Source: RUG11237 sp045119215 (lineage in GTDB: Bacteria > Bacillota > Clostridia > Lachnospirales > Lachnospiraceae). Taken from it: 64,000 nucleotides of DNA. The stretch lies in the NCBI GenBank assembly GCA_045119215.1, contig JBGVDD010000088.1:1-64000 (forward strand), read 5' to 3'. Position 1 is the first letter of the stretch, and each line of letters begins with the position of its first letter. Under the pieces are notes generated by a model, which saw only the letters and a list, made by a program, of their open reading frames with translations, was not told where the DNA came from and did not search any database. Shown piece by piece: positions 24,960 to 32,870 of this stretch. A program made the translations under genes and the position numbers.

Positions 24960-25289
24960 TTATTTATTTCTCGGATTGCCGTATTTACGAATTATTAAAG
25001 CCATAAGCTTTTGCTGATCGTCATCGAGCGTTGGCATTATTGATTCAAGTAATTCCTTTTCTTCAGAACTTAAATATCGCTTGCCGAGATAGTAATCGTT
25101 GGCTATGTAAACACCGCCGTCATATTTGCCACACACGGTATATACCGGGTAAGATAAGGAAAGCTCTAATATATCTCTGCGAATTGTGCTGAGTGACACA
25201 GAAAAATGGAATGCCAAGTTTTCAAGTGTCGATTGACGGACTTCGCATAAATGCTCAAGCAGCGCTTGTCGCCGTTCATTTGCTTTCAC
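24960..25289 (-). CDS. HTH_11/DeoR-type regulator, paralogue 1
   Basis: A 109-residue protein starting at GTG 25289 after AAAGGAGGTGAGATAA. The first 60 residues form a DeoR/HTH_11 winged helix (ALLEHLCEVRQSTLENLAFHFSVSLSTIRRDI). A short wing 'YPVYTVCGKYDGGVYIANDYYLGKRYLSSEE' and a helical tail follow, and there is no WYL or sugar-binding domain. A clear paralogue is at 32513-32857. The palindrome of its own class lies 45-69 bp upstream, 6 bp from a -10 box, which suggests that it controls its own promoter. Confidence 0.75.
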   Translation of the reverse strand: MKANERRQALLEHLCEVRQSTLENLAFHFSVSLSTIRRDILELSLSYPVYTVCGKYDGGVYIANDYYLGKRYLSSEEKELLESIMPTLDDDQQKLMALIIRKYGNPRNK

Positions 25290-25321
25290 TTATCTCACCT
25301 CCTTTTGCCTTCGATGGCTAT

Positions 25322-25358
25322 ATTATCGCAGTTAACCTGTTCACCTTTTGAACAGGTT
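25322..25358 (-). promoter_or_regulatory. Class 1 palindrome with -10 box, promoter of the HTH operon
   Basis: AACCTGTTCA, 5 nt, TGAACAGGTT (25334-25358). On the minus strand it is followed after exactly 6 bp by the -10 hexamer GATAAT (25322-25327), about 33 bp before the start codon. No recognisable -35 is present, because the palindrome occupies that place. Confidence 0.7.
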
Positions 25359-25389
25359 AAAAAAGTTTTTTGAAATTTTTTGAATTTTT

Positions 25390-25455
25390 TTGAGAAAAAG
25401 AAAAAGCCGTGACAAACAGTAATCCCGGAAATGGGAAAACTGTTCATCACGGCTT
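25390..25455 (-). terminator. Terminator of the repressor/zinc-ribbon transcript
   Basis: AAGCCGTGA pairs with TCACGGCTT, with inner AACAGT/ACTGTT and CCC/GGG pairs (25404-25455). On the minus strand it is followed by TTTTTCTTTTT. Confidence 0.7.
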
Positions 25456-25558
25456 CAAAGAGCTGTCTTTCACACCCGAAGGTGTCTTAATGAACACTTA
25501 TTTATATAGATTGAAGATAGGATTTATTCGGACGCTGTTTCAGTCTGACCTACTTGTG

Positions 25559-25759
25559 CTATATAAACGTATGTATTCTATTGTCGGGAATAACTCGTAT
25601 CACGGTCTCTTTTTTCGCTTTTCGGTGCTTGCCGAAAAGAACTACCTTGCATTTGTCGCATTGAATACGGGTTCCGCCACTTTCATCCTTATATCCAATA
25701 ACCTTATGACCACAGTTAGGGCAGTACATAGTTACCGGAGTCAGATTAGAAAATTCCAT
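25559..25759 (-). CDS. Small zinc-ribbon protein
   Basis: The start at 25759 (MEFSNLTPVTMYC...) sits 8 nt after GGAGG and is preferred to the ATG at 25765, which is only 2 nt away. Two CxxC pairs, 'YCPNCGHKVIG' and 'IQCDKCKVVLFG', make a zinc ribbon like that of Com-type phage regulators. It probably shares a transcript with the upstream S24 repressor. Confidence 0.65.
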   Translation of the reverse strand: MEFSNLTPVTMYCPNCGHKVIGYKDESGGTRIQCDKCKVVLFGKHRKAKKETVIRVIPDNRIHTFI

Positions 25760-25875
25760 TTTCATAACCTCCTTCTCCCCAATCGTGAATACGTCAGAAG
25801 TATTTTAGCAAACCACCAAAAAGGGTAGGGGATTCCTATATGGGAGCAAGCTATCCTTCGTATTCTAAAGACCAT

Positions 25876-26490
25876 TCAATCCTCAAGGTTTTTGATGACC
25901 TTAACGGCAACTCCTTGAATGGAAATAGTATCAAAATACATGTCCTCCATCTCATCATTTTCAGGATGAAGTCGTACTTTTTTGAGTTTTTCGTCCTTGT
26001 AGTATCTTTTTAAGGTACATTCGCCGTCATCAACAAGAGCTACGACTATTTGACCCTCATCAGCACAATTCTGTTGTCTTACAACAACGTAATCTCCATT
26101 TTCAACACCTGCGTTTATCATACTGTCGCCCTTTGCAACAAGAACAAAAAATTTACCTTTGCCTAAAAACGAACCTGATATAGTAAGAAAACTTTCGATA
26201 TTTTCTTCAGCAAGTATGGGAGTGCCACATGCAATTTCACCTACAACAGGGACTTCATAAATGTTAACCATACGCTTATCAATTAATTTAGTTGAAAAAC
26301 TGTAATTAGGATTACTTTTGGTTATGAGTCCTTTCGACTCCATATACGTTAAATATTTGCTTACCGTTCCTTTAGCAATTCCAATATGATCTGCAATCAT
26401 CTGAACCGATGGCATAGTTTGATTATCAAAAAAGTAGCCATTAATATATTCAATAATTGCATTAATGGTAGATTCATCTTTTGATCTCAT
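25876..26490 (-). CDS. LexA/CI-like S24 repressor
   Basis: A 204-residue protein. The N-terminal winged helix has 'TMPSVQMIADHIGIAKGTVSKYLTYMESKGLI'. The C-terminal S24 peptidase begins with 'VPVVGEIACGTPILAEENIES' (Ala-Cys-Gly replaces the usual Ala-Gly cleavage site), then 'VAKGDSMINAGVENGDYVVVR' with the catalytic Ser, and a Lys in 'CTLKRYYKD'. DNA damage would trigger self-cleavage and switch on the element. A palindromic operator overlaps its transcription start (26514-26529). The altered cleavage site could change how readily it cuts itself. Confidence 0.8.
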   Translation of the reverse strand: MRSKDESTINAIIEYINGYFFDNQTMPSVQMIADHIGIAKGTVSKYLTYMESKGLITKSNPNYSFSTKLIDKRMVNIYEVPVVGEIACGTPILAEENIESFLTISGSFLGKGKFFVLVAKGDSMINAGVENGDYVVVRQQNCADEGQIVVALVDDGECTLKRYYKDEKLKKVRLHPENDEMEDMYFDTISIQGVAVKVIKNLED

Positions 26491-26513
26491 AATAACCTCC
26501 TTATGAGTTAAAA

Positions 26514-26529
26514 GGAAACAAATGTTTCC
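26514..26529. promoter_or_regulatory. Autoregulatory operator of the S24 repressor
   Basis: GGAAAC-AAAT-GTTTCC, a perfect 6-4-6 palindrome 24 bp before the repressor start and just downstream of its -10 box, an ideal place for self-repression. Confidence 0.65.
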
Positions 26530-26538
26530 GATAGCATT

Positions 26539-26567
26539 ATTATATACGTTTTTATGATGTTTGTCAA
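26539..26567 (-). promoter_or_regulatory. Consensus sigma-A promoter of the S24 repressor
   Basis: On the minus strand TTGACA (26562-26567) and TATAAT (26539-26544) are separated by 17 bp. Confidence 0.8.
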
Positions 26568-26595
26568 TAGGGTTTTGTAAAAATATATAAAAAAA

Positions 26596-26627
26596 CTTAA
26601 GGTGCTGTAAAAGACATACACCTTAAG
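26596..26627. terminator. Hairpin between repressor and Fic genes
   Basis: CTTAAGGTG pairs with CACCTTAAG around a 14-nt loop, flanked by A runs. It may end transcripts on the minus strand or insulate the two divergent promoters. Confidence 0.4.
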
Positions 26628-26697
26628 AAAACTGCATATTAAAAGCATTTTATCATCATATCATATAAAACTAAAAATTTAGATTTTCATTTTGCAA

Positions 26698-26789
26698 TTT
26701 GAAATAAAAGAGTAATTTTTGCTTTTGTTATTTCAAAGTATTGACATTTTTTGAAATAGTGATATAATATTGTTGAATTATATTTCAAA
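26698..26789 (+). promoter_or_regulatory. Promoter and four-site operator array of the Fic gene
   Basis: TTGACA (26741-26746) and TATAAT (26763-26768) are 16 bp apart. Around them the 9-mer TTTGAAATA/TATTTCAAA occurs four times in alternating orientation: 26698-26706 and 26729-26737, then 26750-26758 and 26781-26789. Start-to-start distance is 31 bp within both pairs. The second pair straddles the -10 box. The C-terminal helix-turn-helix of the Fic protein is the obvious candidate ligand. Confidence 0.75.
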
Positions 26790-26800
26790 GGAGGATTATT

Positions 26801-27928
26801 ATGAATAGAGCCGGTCATTATGAAATTGTTGCACTTGGTATTGCATCATATAAGGCATACATCCCTAGTTCTTTACCGCCGTTGCCGGAAATCGAAATGG
26901 ATACGGAGCTCATTTCTTTGCTTGGGAAGGCTCATAACGTACTAGGTCAATTAGAAAGCACTTCTAAATTATTGCCTGATGTAAAATTGTTTTTGGGATC
27001 TTATGTACGCAAAGAAGCTTTGCTCAGTAGCCAAATCGAAGGCACACAAGCGACGCTTGAAGACGTACTCAATTCAGAAGTTACAGCTGCAGTAAATTTA
27101 GAAGTTGATGACGTTATCAATTACGTTGGAGCGTTAAATTTTGCTATTCAAAAAATGGAATCCCTGCCTATTTGTAATAGACTTCTTTGCGAAACGCATA
27201 GGGTTTTATTGCAGGGTGTTAGAGGACAAGATAAAAACCCCGGGGAATTTCGTAGAAGTCAAAACTGGATTGGAGCTGCCGGAAGTACTCTTCAAAATGC
27301 AAGATATATTCCGCCGACGCCTGAGAATATGCTGATTTGTATGAGTGAATTAGAAAAGTTTATTCACGAATCCGAATTGGATATTTTAATTAAAACATCA
27401 TTGGTTCATTATCAATTTGAAACCATCCATCCTTTTTTAGATGGTAATGGTAGAATTGGACGCATGCTTATTATTTTAATGCTAATGAATGAAAGGGTAC
27501 TTTCTTCTCCAATACTGTATATGTCTCTGTTCTTAAAAACAAATCGTATTGAGTATTATGATAGACTTAGCGAAGTAAGAAATAAGGGCAACTATGAGCA
27601 ATGGATTAAATTCTTCCTCCAAGGGGTTATTACAACTTGCGAAGATAGCATTTTTACTATCGAGCAGATTCATAAAATCATGGATGAAGATGCAGCTAAA
27701 ATTCAAAAAGATACCGATACCGTAAAAGCAGTATTCGCTTATTTAAAGGAACATCCAATTGTTAATATCGGTGGTACTGCCAGAGCATTAGGCGTGGCAT
27801 TTAATACAGTATCTACTGCGCTTAAAAAATTATCCGCAGCAGGTATTGTGGAAGAAAAAACAACAAAATCCAGAGATAGAATTTTTGAGTATTCAAGATA
27901 TTTGAATATTCTTAAATCGGGAACTTAG
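26801..27928 (+). CDS. Fic-family AMP-transferase with C-terminal helix-turn-helix
   Basis: A 375-residue protein. The Fic_N region (residues 1-90) carries the inhibitory helix motif 'LLSSQIEGTQATLEDVL' (S-x-x-x-E-G), typical of self-inhibited class II enzymes. The active-site motif 'HPFLDGNGRIGR' is intact near residue 211. The last 60 residues form a winged helix ('NIGGTARALGVAFNTVSTALKKLSAAGIVEE'). Fic proteins transfer AMP from ATP to target proteins. The HTH suggests that it also regulates its own promoter. It is a single-gene unit between an operator array and a terminator. Confidence 0.85.
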   Translation: MNRAGHYEIVALGIASYKAYIPSSLPPLPEIEMDTELISLLGKAHNVLGQLESTSKLLPDVKLFLGSYVRKEALLSSQIEGTQATLEDVLNSEVTAAVNLEVDDVINYVGALNFAIQKMESLPICNRLLCETHRVLLQGVRGQDKNPGEFRRSQNWIGAAGSTLQNARYIPPTPENMLICMSELEKFIHESELDILIKTSLVHYQFETIHPFLDGNGRIGRMLIILMLMNERVLSSPILYMSLFLKTNRIEYYDRLSEVRNKGNYEQWIKFFLQGVITTCEDSIFTIEQIHKIMDEDAAKIQKDTDTVKAVFAYLKEHPIVNIGGTARALGVAFNTVSTALKKLSAAGIVEEKTTKSRDRIFEYSRYLNILKSGT

Positions 27929-27951
27929 AATTAATAAAGAAACAATAAGTT

Positions 27952-27986
27952 AGAGGGATAAAACCATGTAGTTTTATCCCTCTTTC
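27952..27986 (+). terminator. Rho-independent terminator of the Fic gene
   Basis: AGAGGGATAAAAC pairs perfectly with GTTTTATCCCTCT, then TTTCTT. Confidence 0.85.
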
Positions 27987-28112
27987 TTGATATTATAAAA
28001 AGTAAAATTATATAAAGTAAAATAAATTTGTTGCTTGTAAAAATATTAAAAATTGTCAAAATTTAGATAAAAATAGAAAAAATTGTTGTTTTTTAAAATT
28101 TTTTCACTTTTT

Positions 28113-28159
28113 TTGAAGAATTTTCGAATTAAAATAGGTATTATATATATAAGGGGTAT
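28113..28159 (+). repeat. AT-rich spaced motif, copy 3
   Basis: TTGAAGAATTTT, 12 nt, GGTATTATATATATAAGG. See copy 1 at 10551. The rest of the gene-free stretch 27987-28477 is AT-rich and holds no frame I would call a gene. Confidence 0.6.
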
Positions 28160-28477
28160 AAAATATTATTACTAAATAATTAAAAAATGGGAGGTGTTAA
28201 TGTGGATACATTGTAGGTATTAGATCAACTAATAAATAACTATGAGAGAATAAAAAGTTACAAATAGCATTTGTTTTCAAACATACATAAATAAAACTTG
28301 ATGCTAAGTTTGAATAATTGGCGCATTTATCATATGGCCATATTATTTTGTATGATTTAGAAATGTGTTTTTAGTTTGTACATTGGATATGATACTGATT
28401 TATGTCAAATGAAACTTTTATAGGTGATGAAAAGATTACTCTAAATGAATAAATCATAGCAATAAGGAGGAGTATTT

Positions 28478-29323
28478 ATGAATAATATTGGGATTTGGAA
28501 AACCATATATGAAGAGGATTTTGATCGAGATATGTTTTTATACCACTACACCAATGTTGAGAAAGCTTTCAAAATATTAGATGGCAAAACATTAAAATTT
28601 GGAAGAATCAATAACATGAATGATACTTTGGAATCAAAGCCAAAGATTCCCAATATGAGCAATGATGATATGCTTACAATTTCTTCATTAATTAATTTAC
28701 TAAAATATACAAATAATTCATTTGTTCAATTATTATGTATGTCGCTTGATGATATTATCCAAGTCGAGGCACATTCGCAAAGGCAATATTATGGTGATTA
28801 TTCTGGTCGTGGCTTCGCTCTTCCACGAATGTGGGCTCAATATGCAGATAATAATAATGGGATATGTTTGATTTTTGATAAATCAAAACTCTCTTCAATA
28901 ATAAAAGAACAATTAAATAGAAAGCTAATAGACCACGGAAGAGTTAGCTATTTATCTCATTTCGAACACGTTAATTTTTCGTTTAACAATGTGATTGAAG
29001 ATAGTAAGAAATATATAAAAAAATATAATTTAAGTAGAGATAATGATATTTTGCTTTTTGCGAGAGCACATCAGAATTTTACTCGATATAATTACTTTGT
29101 AAAGCTCGATGACTGGAAAGGAGAGAAGGAGTATCGGTTTTTAGCTTTTGATAGGGAAGATATTTATATCAAAGATATACAGAGTGCATTAGTTGGAATT
29201 GTAGTCGGAGAGAAAATAAGTGATACAAATTTAAAAATTATAAAATACCTAGTTGATGAAAAAATTGAAATAATGAAAATTTCATTTAATTGTGATGGCT
29301 GTGCATTACTAAATACTTATTAA
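28478..29323 (+). CDS. DUF2971 family protein
   Basis: A 281-residue soluble protein starting after AAGGAGGAGTATTT. The N-terminus 'FLYHYTNVEKAFKILDGKTLKFGRINNMNDTLE' and the later 'RMWAQYADNNNGICLIFDKS' with 'KEYRFLAF' are the typical blocks of DUF2971, whose fold is thought to relate to ADP-ribosyltransferases. Such genes are frequent in defence islands. It is followed after 19 bp by an unknown gene with its own ribosome binding site. Confidence 0.7.
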   Translation: MNNIGIWKTIYEEDFDRDMFLYHYTNVEKAFKILDGKTLKFGRINNMNDTLESKPKIPNMSNDDMLTISSLINLLKYTNNSFVQLLCMSLDDIIQVEAHSQRQYYGDYSGRGFALPRMWAQYADNNNGICLIFDKSKLSSIIKEQLNRKLIDHGRVSYLSHFEHVNFSFNNVIEDSKKYIKKYNLSRDNDILLFARAHQNFTRYNYFVKLDDWKGEKEYRFLAFDREDIYIKDIQSALVGIVVGEKISDTNLKIIKYLVDEKIEIMKISFNCDGCALLNTY

Positions 29324-29342
29324 AGGAAAGAGGTAAAAATTT

Positions 29343-30359
29343 ATGAGTTTAAAATTTAGGAACAAATTAAGAGCTGGTTTTACAAGAAACTTTTCGACTT
29401 ATTGTATAAAAAGATATATTATGATTGATGACGATAAGTTAACGGGACAACAAAAGAAAAAATTCGTTTCAAAAATTAATGAAATGTTGTGGAAGGAAAT
29501 TCAAGAGGTGAATATGATTGTTCCCGGCAGAATATTACCCTTTGTAAATGTGTACCTTGTAGAGAAAATTAATAATGAATTGAGAGTTATTATTAACGAT
29601 TTGGAGTCTGACACCTGTTATTGTGATTATGAAACCGAATCGTTTGAGAAGATACCTATCGAATCTCTGTCGCACTTGATTAATTTTAGAACAGTTCCTC
29701 CTCGCAGACTTATTGAGGTAAGCGATTGTAGAATCCCTGGAAGTGCAAAGATGATAATTGGTGAAGAAGATCAAATTTCTGCAGCTGTTGATATTTTTAT
29801 TGATATTGCAATGTTTCACTCTTTTGATCCCTTAAATGAATTTGATTTGAAACAGAGAAAGCAATTTAGTATTAATAAATATCAATTTATGAAAAACAAC
29901 GATTTTTCTTCCTATTATGAATGTAATCACAGAAAACCTCCTGTCTATTGGTCGTTAGCTTTTTCAGTTAGAGATGGTCACAACAGTATGGATCATTTTG
30001 CATATGTAAAATTATGGGAAATGTTTTTAGAAAAATACTATCCAAATATTCTAATTGAAGATAAAGCTAAGCCGGATGTTGCTATTCAATTAAAAAAGCA
30101 TATAGATATTGGAAACATAGAAAATAAATATTTCGACAAAAGCTTTTGGTCCTCTTATCCAAGCGGAGATTACATATTCTGTAGGATAAATAAAGATCCT
30201 CATGACAACAAAAGAAAAAAGATCTTAATGAGTTTGTTTGAGATTGATAAATTCCATATAGGTGCAACTGCTATTTTTCCAATGTCTCATTACCACATAA
30301 AATCATTTAATAGAGAGTTGCGTGAATTAAATATTTCAGCATTTAAAATCGTAGTTTAG
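29343..30359 (+). CDS. Hypothetical protein downstream of DUF2971
   Basis: A 338-residue soluble protein, start after GGAAAGAGG. There is no signal peptide or membrane segment and no motif I recognise. The stretch 'RRLIEVSDCRIPGSAKMIIGEEDQISAAVDIFIDIAMFHSFD' may mark a conserved core. It is probably co-transcribed with the DUF2971 gene and may be its partner. Confidence 0.6.
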   Translation: MSLKFRNKLRAGFTRNFSTYCIKRYIMIDDDKLTGQQKKKFVSKINEMLWKEIQEVNMIVPGRILPFVNVYLVEKINNELRVIINDLESDTCYCDYETESFEKIPIESLSHLINFRTVPPRRLIEVSDCRIPGSAKMIIGEEDQISAAVDIFIDIAMFHSFDPLNEFDLKQRKQFSINKYQFMKNNDFSSYYECNHRKPPVYWSLAFSVRDGHNSMDHFAYVKLWEMFLEKYYPNILIEDKAKPDVAIQLKKHIDIGNIENKYFDKSFWSSYPSGDYIFCRINKDPHDNKRKKILMSLFEIDKFHIGATAIFPMSHYHIKSFNRELRELNISAFKIVV

Positions 30360-30652
30360 TTTTATTGCGTGTCCATATTTATGTAGAGTTTAATAATTTA
30401 ATATGAAGAATTGTATATTACTACTTCTACGATTATGATTTAAAAACGACAGCCATATAGAAGTAAGAGATGATTATTTGTTGAAAACGTAATATAAATA
30501 ATTTTTAATAATGTATTATGTGTAGACTATGAAAACGATCACAAAAAACATAGGTGATTATCTTTGTGATAAAGGTGTATGCTAGGTTGTTCCATGAACA
30601 GCAGATTAAATAATCGAAGATACAAATCAAACAAAAAATAGGAGGTATTTTT

Positions 30653-30814
30653 ATGTCTAATGATGCTGATATGAGATTTTTACTAAAGGAGATAGCAAAT
30701 ATGAAAGAGATTATTGCAGCTATGGAAGATAGTGAGGATAGAAACGAAGCTGAACTCAAAAATTTTCGCCAAAGATTGAAGGGTCTTGAGGCAGAGTTGG
30801 CATCCCGCAAATAA
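30653..30814 (+). CDS. 53-residue coiled-coil protein
   Basis: The frame MSNDADMRFLLKEIANMKEI... starts 7 nt after AGGAGG at 30640-30645 and ends with TAA at 30812. It is almost wholly a charged helix with heptad-like hydrophobic spacing (MKEIIAAMEDSEDRNEAELKNF). It lies alone between the unknown gene and the FRG gene, and could be a small partner for one of them. The flanking gaps (30360-30652 and 30815-30957) hold nothing else I can support. Confidence 0.6.
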   Translation: MSNDADMRFLLKEIANMKEIIAAMEDSEDRNEAELKNFRQRLKGLEAELASRK

Positions 30815-30957
30815 ATTAATTAAATCAGCAAAACAGTATTTCCTTGCTGAACTAAATGTGATTATACGAAAGTTGCATATAAATCTTTTGAATGATGTAG
30901 TTAGAAATAAACTAAATCTAACATTCTTTATGTAATAATTGACAGAGAGGTATGAAT

Positions 30958-32004
30958 ATGAGAGAAGTTAAAAACATAATAGACTATTTACGTATAATTT
31001 GTGATCCTATTCCTAATATAGATAATAATCATAGTGATTATTATTTATCTAACATGAATGAAATAATTAAAGATTTCAAAATGCATTTTGATTATTTGTC
31101 AGAGGGCGATAAATTAGAAGATTTTGATAAACATCTTGAACATTTTATAACATATTACTATGAATACCTTTATAGTTTTGTGTATAAAAAGAATGGGGAA
31201 CTCAAATTAAATAACGATAATAAGCAAGATATAACATTTTTTTATCGTGGTGTAAGTAATGGAAAATATCCTATTTCATCAGGTATTTATAGGGAAAATG
31301 AGCAACACGAGGAAAAATACTATTTTAATGAAATAGGGGTGCGTTGTCCAGAATCGTTTAAAATGTTGAATAATCTTGAAAAATTAACATATATGCAACA
31401 TTATGGATGTCCGACGCGTTTGCTTGATATTACCTCTAATCCACTAGTAGCTTTGTATTTTGCTTGTTTGGATGAAGAGGCCGATGGTAGGGTATACGTT
31501 TTTGGAGTAGACTCTAATGAAGTATTATACTCTGATAGCGATAGGATACAAATGCTTTCTAAGTTAGCAGAGTTTAACAAAAAAGAACAAAGAGAGTTGA
31601 GATTCCTTGCATATAAATACATACTAAAAAATAAGTTCCCTCAGCATAGCAGTGGTAAGTATAGACATTCAATATTAGAACAATTTTATCATTCTATAAA
31701 ACGACATAATGGAGCATTTGAAAGGGAGATAGTTCCTTTTGATATACTTAAACCCCAGTTCGTTCAACCCAACAAAGATAATCCTCGTATTCTAAAACAG
31801 GATGGCGCTTTTATAATTTCTGGGCTTGATGAGGACTATCAAGAAAGTGACATTAAAATTCGAAAGTATGTAGTTGAAGAAATCATAATTCATAACTCTG
31901 ATAAGAAAACTATTTTAAAAGAGCTTGAGTATGTGGGAATAAATCAAGCAACACTATTTCCTGAAGTTGATAAGGTGGCGGATTATTTGCGTCATAGAAA
32001 CTAA
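30958..32004 (+). CDS. FRG-domain protein
   Basis: A 348-residue protein. The start at 30958 (MREVKNIIDYLR) is chosen because GAGAGG ends only 1 nt before the in-frame ATG at 30952 but 7 nt before this one. The FRG signature is clear: 'TFFYRGVSNGKYPISSGIYREN', then 'LEKLTYMQHYGCPTRLLDITSNPLVALYFACLDE'. The biochemical activity is not established. The domain turns up in mobile-element and defence contexts. It is a single gene with its own terminator region downstream. Confidence 0.75.
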   Translation: MREVKNIIDYLRIICDPIPNIDNNHSDYYLSNMNEIIKDFKMHFDYLSEGDKLEDFDKHLEHFITYYYEYLYSFVYKKNGELKLNNDNKQDITFFYRGVSNGKYPISSGIYRENEQHEEKYYFNEIGVRCPESFKMLNNLEKLTYMQHYGCPTRLLDITSNPLVALYFACLDEEADGRVYVFGVDSNEVLYSDSDRIQMLSKLAEFNKKEQRELRFLAYKYILKNKFPQHSSGKYRHSILEQFYHSIKRHNGAFEREIVPFDILKPQFVQPNKDNPRILKQDGAFIISGLDEDYQESDIKIRKYVVEEIIIHNSDKKTILKELEYVGINQATLFPEVDKVADYLRHRN

Positions 32005-32170
32005 ATCAAGCATTGTGTTAAGCATATATTTGATTCTATGTCCTGAAGCATTTGAATTTGCATAGTTTAATGGATGTATTATGGATTTTATGAGTTAAAA
32101 ATATAATAAATAAAATCATTATGTAGCATTAGATTAATATACATAATTCTTTTAAATATTGATTATAAGA

Positions 32171-32208
32171 AAGCAATATGTCTCGCTTGTAGAGCATATT
32201 GCTTTTTT
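32171..32208 (+). terminator. Rho-independent terminator
   Basis: AAGCAATATG pairs with CATATTGCTT, followed by TTTTATTTATT. It ends the FRG unit and insulates the next regulon. Confidence 0.75.
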
Positions 32209-32229
32209 ATTTATTCCACAAAACTTTTA

Positions 32230-32266
32230 ACCACGACAGAACTTGTCGGGGTTAAAAGTTATACTC
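32230..32266 (+). promoter_or_regulatory. Class 2 palindrome with -10 box before regulator 2
   Basis: AACCACGACA, 5 nt, TGTCGGGGTT (32230-32254), then 6 bp and TATACT (32261-32266). The stem extends outward to AACTTTT/AAAAGTT. It lies about 250 bp before the regulator gene, leaving a long leader; 32267-32500 shows no gene. Confidence 0.65.
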
Positions 32267-32512
32267 AAATCATCTCAATATAAGATTATTGTCTAAAAGC
32301 ATGCTATTTTTAAAATTTACTAAAAAACAGTTGAATTTGGTGTCTTATACCATCTTTTCGCACTATTTTATACGATACAACTGGAGTAGGGCCAATGACA
32401 AATAATTTGCTTTATAGATACGTATCTATACGAGATTATTAAGTGCTGGCAATAAATTATTTGGTTTCATAATATATCACATTGAAATTTTTATGAAAGG
32501 AGGTAAGACTTG

Positions 32513-32857
32513 ATGGGAGCTGCCGAACGTAGAGATAGAATTATACGTTATTTATCCAGAAATCGATTTGCAAGTGTTCAAAACTTAGCCGATGAGTTTG
32601 AGGTTTCCACAAGGACAATTCAGCGTGATATCGAAGCTATTAGTTTGAACATACCAATATACACTAAAACCGGTAGATATGAAGGCGGTGTTTATGTTGT
32701 TGATGGATATTATGTAAATAATATGTATATGACTAAACAAGAAACCGATGTTTTGAAAAAACTATTAGATTACTCTAAAGAACATTGCGTTCTATTACCA
32801 GAAGAAATAGAAATATTGGATGAATTGATTATTTTATACTCTAATCCTAATTTTTGA
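32513..32857 (+). CDS. HTH_11/DeoR-type regulator, paralogue 2
   Basis: A 114-residue protein starting at ATG 32513, about 9 nt after AAAGGAGG; a TTG lies one codon upstream. Winged helix 'DRIIRYLSRNRFASVQNLADEFEVSTRTIQRDIEAI', then 'IPIYTKTGRYEGGVYVVDGYYVNNMYMTKQE', colinear with the regulator at 24960-25289. It leads straight into the biosynthetic genes (13 bp gap) and its promoter region holds a class 2 palindrome, so it is the likely controller of that class. Confidence 0.75.
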   Translation: MGAAERRDRIIRYLSRNRFASVQNLADEFEVSTRTIQRDIEAISLNIPIYTKTGRYEGGVYVVDGYYVNNMYMTKQETDVLKKLLDYSKEHCVLLPEEIEILDELIILYSNPNF

Positions 32858-32870
32858 AAGGAATGTAATT

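Noticed and set aside
25409..25828. 139-codon open frame on the + strand
   Set aside because: It covers the terminator hairpin at 25404-25455 and runs antisense to the zinc-ribbon gene. No ribosome binding site.
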